A stretch of 8,118 nt of DNA from JBOFCS01 sp051646185 (GTDB taxonomy: Bacteria > Actinomycetota > Actinomycetes > Mycobacteriales > Mycobacteriaceae), in the NCBI GenBank assembly GCA_051646185.1, contig JBOFCS010000194.1:1-8118 (forward strand), read 5' to 3'. Positions within the stretch are counted from its first letter, which is position 1; each line of letters begins with the position of its first letter. The notes below the pieces were generated by a model. The model did not search any database and was not told the origin of the DNA. It saw only the letters and a list, made by a program, of their open reading frames with translations. The position numbers and the translations under genes were made by a program. Below, one piece after another: positions 6,505 through 8,118 of the stretch.

Positions 6505-7382
6505 TGAGCACTCCCAATGAGCCAGCTTCGCTGGGGCAGGGGCCCGAAGCTGGCTCCGCCCAGCAGCGACCTGGCGGGTTACCTCGTCCTGCGGTGCCGC
6601 AGGGCCCTAAGGGTCCAGCCCCATCTCAAGGTGCACCTACCAGGCCTGGTGGGCCCACAGGTTCCCCTCCGTGGCAGCGTGGGGTGGAGAACCACCCGCA
6701 GGCGAATCCAGAGCAGCAGCGGGTGGCTCCGGCTCCGGTAAATCATGATCAGCTTGTTGCCGAGGCAACGCGGCCAGCTGCTCCTGCCAGTGGCCAGGTG
6801 TCGCCAATGGCAGCGGATGCTTCGGCAAAAACTGTGGCAACTCCGCGTCGGGATCCAGTGAAGACTGCTGTTATTGATGCGCCAACAAGAAATATTGCGC
6901 GTAATGATTTACCCAAAGACATGCCAGATCTTTCTGGGGTGCGTCACCCTGGTGCTGATTTGCCTATGGCAGATCTGGATGCGCTTTCCCGTCCGCGGCC
7001 TAGGGCTACGGTGAAAACGATTCAGAAAGGCCCATTGAGGGCCAGTATGCAGATACGACGGATTGATCCGTGGTCAACGCTGAAGCTTTCGCTTGTTGTT
7101 TCGGCAGCAATGTTTTTTGTGTGGATGTTTGCCGTGGGTTTGTTGTATCTGGTACTTGGCGGTATGGGTGTGTGGGATCGGCTGAACAGCTCATTCACCG
7201 ATATGGTTTCCGATTCTGGTGGCGGCATTATTTCAGCCAGTAGCATTTTTGGCGGGGCTGCGGTAATTGGTGTGCTCAATATTGTGGTTCTTGCCGCCTT
7301 AGCGACTATGGGTGCTTTTATTTATAACTTGGCAGCTGATGTTGTTGGTGGGGTGGAAGTAACCCTGGCAGATCGAGACTGA
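6504..7382 (+). CDS. DUF3566 membrane protein with proline-rich N-terminus (Rv0007-like)
   Basis: This 292-residue protein has a long disordered N-terminal half (residues 1 to about 170) rich in Pro, Gly, Ala and Gln, followed by RRIDPWSTLKLSLVVSAA at the start of the DUF3566 domain. Two hydrophobic helices lie at about 195-218 and 251-275, joined by a loop of about 32 residues, with the short C-terminus on the same side as the N-terminus. The domain and the position directly after gyrA match Rv0007 of M. tuberculosis. The molecular function is not established; a link to the cell envelope or division is sometimes suggested from location only. The GTG start shares one base with the gyrA TAG stop (TAGTG), so it is almost certainly co-transcribed and coupled. 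The 5' part is very G+C-rich (45 of 60 bases at 6541-6600), as expected from Pro, Gly and Ala codons. Confidence 0.92.
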   Translation: MSTPNEPASLGQGPEAGSAQQRPGGLPRPAVPQGPKGPAPSQGAPTRPGGPTGSPPWQRGVENHPQANPEQQRVAPAPVNHDQLVAEATRPAAPASGQVSPMAADASAKTVATPRRDPVKTAVIDAPTRNIARNDLPKDMPDLSGVRHPGADLPMADLDALSRPRPRATVKTIQKGPLRASMQIRRIDPWSTLKLSLVVSAAMFFVWMFAVGLLYLVLGGMGVWDRLNSSFTDMVSDSGGGIISASSIFGGAAVIGVLNIVVLAALATMGAFIYNLAADVVGGVEVTLADRD

Positions 7383-7410
7383 TTGTAAGCCAAGCCTTTG
7401 AACAGGCGGT

Positions 7411-7440
7411 TTGGGTGAAACACTCTGCGTACGGTAATCT
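7411..7440 (+). promoter_or_regulatory. Likely promoter of the tRNA-Ile unit
   Basis: TTGGGT (7411-7416) and TAATCT (7435-7440) are 18 bases apart. Transcription would start about 8-9 bases before the tRNA-Ile 5' end at 7456, a usual distance for a tRNA. The match is moderate, and read-through from the gyrase operon is also possible. Confidence 0.4.
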
Positions 7441-7455
7441 CAGCGATCGGTTCAA

Positions 7456-7529
7456 GGGCCTATAGCTCAGGCGGTTAGAGCACCACACTGATAATGTGGG
7501 GGTCGGAGGTTCAAGTCCTCCTAGGCCCA
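7456..7529 (+). tRNA. ileT: tRNA-Ile (anticodon GAT)
   Basis: The 74-base cloverleaf is complete. The acceptor stem is GGGCCTA (7456-7462) with TAGGCCC (7522-7528), and the discriminator A is at 7529. The anticodon stem is CCACA/TGTGG around CTGATAA with anticodon GAT at 7490-7492. The T-arm is GGAGG-TTCAAGT-CCTCC (7505-7521). The 3' CCA is not encoded and must be added. The gene reads ATC and ATT isoleucine codons. Its place after gyrA and the DUF3566 gene matches ileT of mycobacteria. Confidence 0.97.
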
Positions 7530-7560
7530 CACCTGACGCGGTAGAGAACGAGGTTGAAAT

Positions 7561-7671
7561 ATGAAATTCCTCGCCCTCATACTAGTGTTGGCAGTGACAG
7601 TCGGAACTGTGTTGCACAAGCGGCAACCTGGTGAAGTTTGGCACGAAGTTTTACCTCACAGATTGTTGTGA
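7561..7671 (+). CDS. Small DLW-39-like protein between two tRNA genes
   Basis: An ATG at 7561 opens a 36-residue frame ending in TGA at 7669-7671, with a weak GAGG (7550-7553) 7 bases upstream. The N-terminus, MKFLALILVLAVTVGTVLH, is one hydrophobic helix, so it is probably a membrane-anchored or exported micro-protein. The rest is polar: KRQPGEVWHEVLPHRLL. Length, single hydrophobic helix and the EVW motif in place of DLW resemble the actinobacterial DLW-39 family, which I recall being found near gyrA and these tRNA genes. The function of that family is unknown. The stop lies only 4 bases before tRNA-Ala, so its message must be released by tRNA processing if the unit is co-transcribed. The motif is degenerate, so the family call is tentative; that it is a real gene is likely. 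Confidence 0.65.
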   Translation: MKFLALILVLAVTVGTVLHKRQPGEVWHEVLPHRLL

Positions 7672-7675
7672 GTGA

Positions 7676-7748
7676 GGGGCCTTAGCTCAGTTGGTAGAGC
7701 GCTGCCTTTGCAAGGCAGATGTCAGGAGTTCGAATCTCCTAGGCTCCA
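7676..7748 (+). tRNA. alaT: tRNA-Ala (anticodon TGC)
   Basis: The 73-base cloverleaf is complete. The acceptor stem is GGGGCCT (7676-7682) with AGGCTCC (7741-7747), including one G-T pair, and the discriminator A is at 7748. The anticodon stem is CTGCC/GGCAG around TTTGCAA with anticodon TGC at 7709-7711. The T-loop is TTCGAAT. CCA is not encoded. The position matches alaT downstream of ileT in mycobacteria. Confidence 0.97.
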
Positions 7749-7756
7749 CAAAAGAT

Positions 7757-7791
7757 AAAAAGCCACTTTCCTGATGGGAAGTGGCTTTTTT
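7757..7791 (+). terminator. Strong intrinsic terminator after tRNA-Ala
   Basis: AGCCACTTTCC (7761-7771) pairs with GGGAAGTGGCT (7776-7786), with one T-G pair, around a TGAT loop, followed by six T (7786-7791). Four A before the stem extend it and could let it work in both directions. It begins 8 bases after tRNA-Ala and ends the tRNA unit. Confidence 0.92.
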
Positions 7792-7817
7792 GTTAGGGTA
7801 GTGTGCGGTCAAGTCGT

Positions 7818-7847
7818 TTGAAAACCTGCTGTGAACTGGTATTTAAT
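7818..7847 (+). promoter_or_regulatory. Promoter-like sequence with no recognised gene downstream
   Basis: TTGAAA (7818-7823) stands 16 bases before TATTTA (7840-7845) or 18 before TTTAAT (7842-7847), a good sigma-70-type match. It points right, towards the insertion sequence. Nothing downstream in the window is a convincing target. The surrounding 7792-7961 is AT-rich (24 of 60 G+C at 7861-7920). Confidence 0.4.
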
Positions 7848-7873
7848 GGGTGAGGGAAAATTGGTGAAAAAAA

Positions 7874-7896
7874 GTTTGGTTTCCAGGGAACCAAAC
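7874..7896 (+). repeat. Inverted repeat / hairpin downstream of the orphan promoter
   Basis: GTTTGGTT (7874-7881) and AACCAAAC (7889-7896) are perfect inverted repeats around a 7-base loop TCCAGGG. They could form an RNA hairpin about 25 bases after the promoter-like sequence or be an operator. G5T4 follows, so it is not a standard terminator. Confidence 0.5.
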
Positions 7897-7961
7897 GGGG
7901 GTTTTCGGATTCTAATAAGGGTAGAGCGGTATGTAGAAGTTGTTTTTGTGGCCAGGAAGTA

Positions 7962-7991
7962 TGATCCGTACCGGCGTGTCCGGAGGCTTCG
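7962..7991. repeat. Probable terminal inverted repeat of the insertion sequence
   Basis: The stretch begins TGATCCGTACCGG and continues GTGTCCGGAGGCT. From memory it resembles the TGAACCG...CGG...CCGGAG ends of actinobacterial IS3-family elements. It lies directly beyond the transposase stop, as expected for that end. The matching repeat is outside the window. Confidence 0.45.
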
Positions 7992-8118
7992 TTACGTGAC
8001 AGCTCCCTCCGGTTGGTGGGGCTGTATGTGAGCGTAGTGGAGTTCTTCAGCTTGGTCGGGGGGCAGGCCGCAGCAGTGGGTGTTGGGGTGTTCCCGGTTG
8101 TGCCAGGTGACCCATTCG
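7992..8118 (-). CDS. IS3-family-like transposase (OrfB, integrase core), C-terminal fragment
   Basis: On the minus strand the last 41 residues and a TAA stop (7992-7994) are visible; the gene continues past base 8118. The sequence begins EWVTWHNREHPNTHCCGLPP and ends AEELHYAHIQPHQPEGAVT. The pattern W-x2-W-x-N, then Arg/His residues, PP and an E...YA stretch is how the integrase-core region of IS3-type transposases usually ends. The catalytic DDE residues would lie upstream and cannot be checked. The fragment is diverged from the forms I know, so family membership is likely but not certain. The open frame ends cleanly, so the element could be intact. Confidence 0.65.
   Translation of the reverse strand, partial: EWVTWHNREHPNTHCCGLPPDQAEELHYAHIQPHQPEGAVT

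Larger units (their letters stand above)
7962..8118 (-). mobile_element. IS3-family-like insertion sequence, one end and transposase 3' part (truncated by window)
   Basis: The transposase tail on the minus strand, a sharp rise in G+C (39 of 60 at 8041-8100 against 24 of 60 at 7861-7920) and a TG-starting terminal sequence at 7962 together indicate one end of an insertion sequence running out of the window. The element occupies the place after tRNA-Ala where mycobacteria usually carry cwsA and ppiA. The exact boundary is inferred, as the other end is not visible. Confidence 0.6.

Noticed and set aside
6517..6741. Plus-strand frame overlapping the DUF3566 N-terminal part
   Set aside because: It is a frame shadow of G+C-rich proline-coding DNA, without a good start site.
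7449..7515. GGTTCAAG repeated just before tRNA-Ile and in its T-arm
   Set aside because: The 8-base match (7449-7456 and 7508-7515) is short and the second copy is the standard T-arm sequence, so it is not evidence of an attachment site.
7831..8031. 66-codon plus-strand frame after the terminator
   Set aside because: It crosses the probable IS boundary at 7962 and runs antisense to the transposase, has no ribosome binding site before its GTG, and shows no recognisable family.
7749..8118. Integrated element using tRNA-Ala as attachment site
   Set aside because: No copy of the tRNA-Ala 3' end and no integrase is seen downstream; the DNA to the right is better explained by an IS3-like element.

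Overview
The window is the DNA gyrase locus of an actinobacterium, most likely in the order Mycobacteriales (the former Corynebacteriales). GyrB and GyrA read almost like the mycobacterial proteins. GyrB carries the acidic insert in its ATPase region that is known from that order, and the segment gyrB - gyrA - DUF3566 membrane protein - tRNA-Ile(GAT) - tRNA-Ala(TGC) is the arrangement known from Mycobacterium. The DNA is unusual for the group: hand-counted lines of the gyrase genes range from about 30 to 53 % G+C, much lower than typical mycobacterial or rhodococcal DNA. I cannot name the genus.

Left part (1-1582): the 3' part of a ferredoxin-fused flavin oxidoreductase (phthalate dioxygenase reductase type) is followed 26 bases later by an EphD-like alpha/beta hydrolase with an epoxide-hydrolase catalytic triad. 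They look co-transcribed and catabolic or lipid-related. They are not the recF and DUF721 genes that normally precede gyrB in this order, so the conserved dnaA-dnaN-recF-gyrB block is broken here.

Middle (1583-7382): a 254-base non-coding leader with several inverted repeats precedes gyrB (GTG start). A 99-base spacer with a 10-base direct repeat separates gyrB from gyrA, and gyrA overlaps the next gene, a proline-rich two-helix DUF3566 membrane protein, by one base. GyrB and GyrA form the A2B2 enzyme that introduces negative supercoils. All catalytic residues I looked for are present, and the GyrA quinolone region has Ser where mycobacteria usually have Ala.

Right part (7383-8118): a likely tRNA promoter, tRNA-Ile, a 36-codon gene resembling the DLW-39 family, and tRNA-Ala packed four bases after its stop codon. 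A strong intrinsic terminator closes this unit. Next comes an AT-rich stretch with a promoter-like sequence and a hairpin but no convincing gene. The window ends inside an IS3-family-like insertion sequence: a probable terminal repeat begins near 7962, and the C-terminal end of a transposase lies on the minus strand in clearly more G+C-rich DNA.

I found no evidence of a previously undescribed multi-gene system. The most useful leads are the changed left flank of gyrB, the tRNA - small ORF - tRNA sandwich, and the IS boundary beside an orphan promoter.
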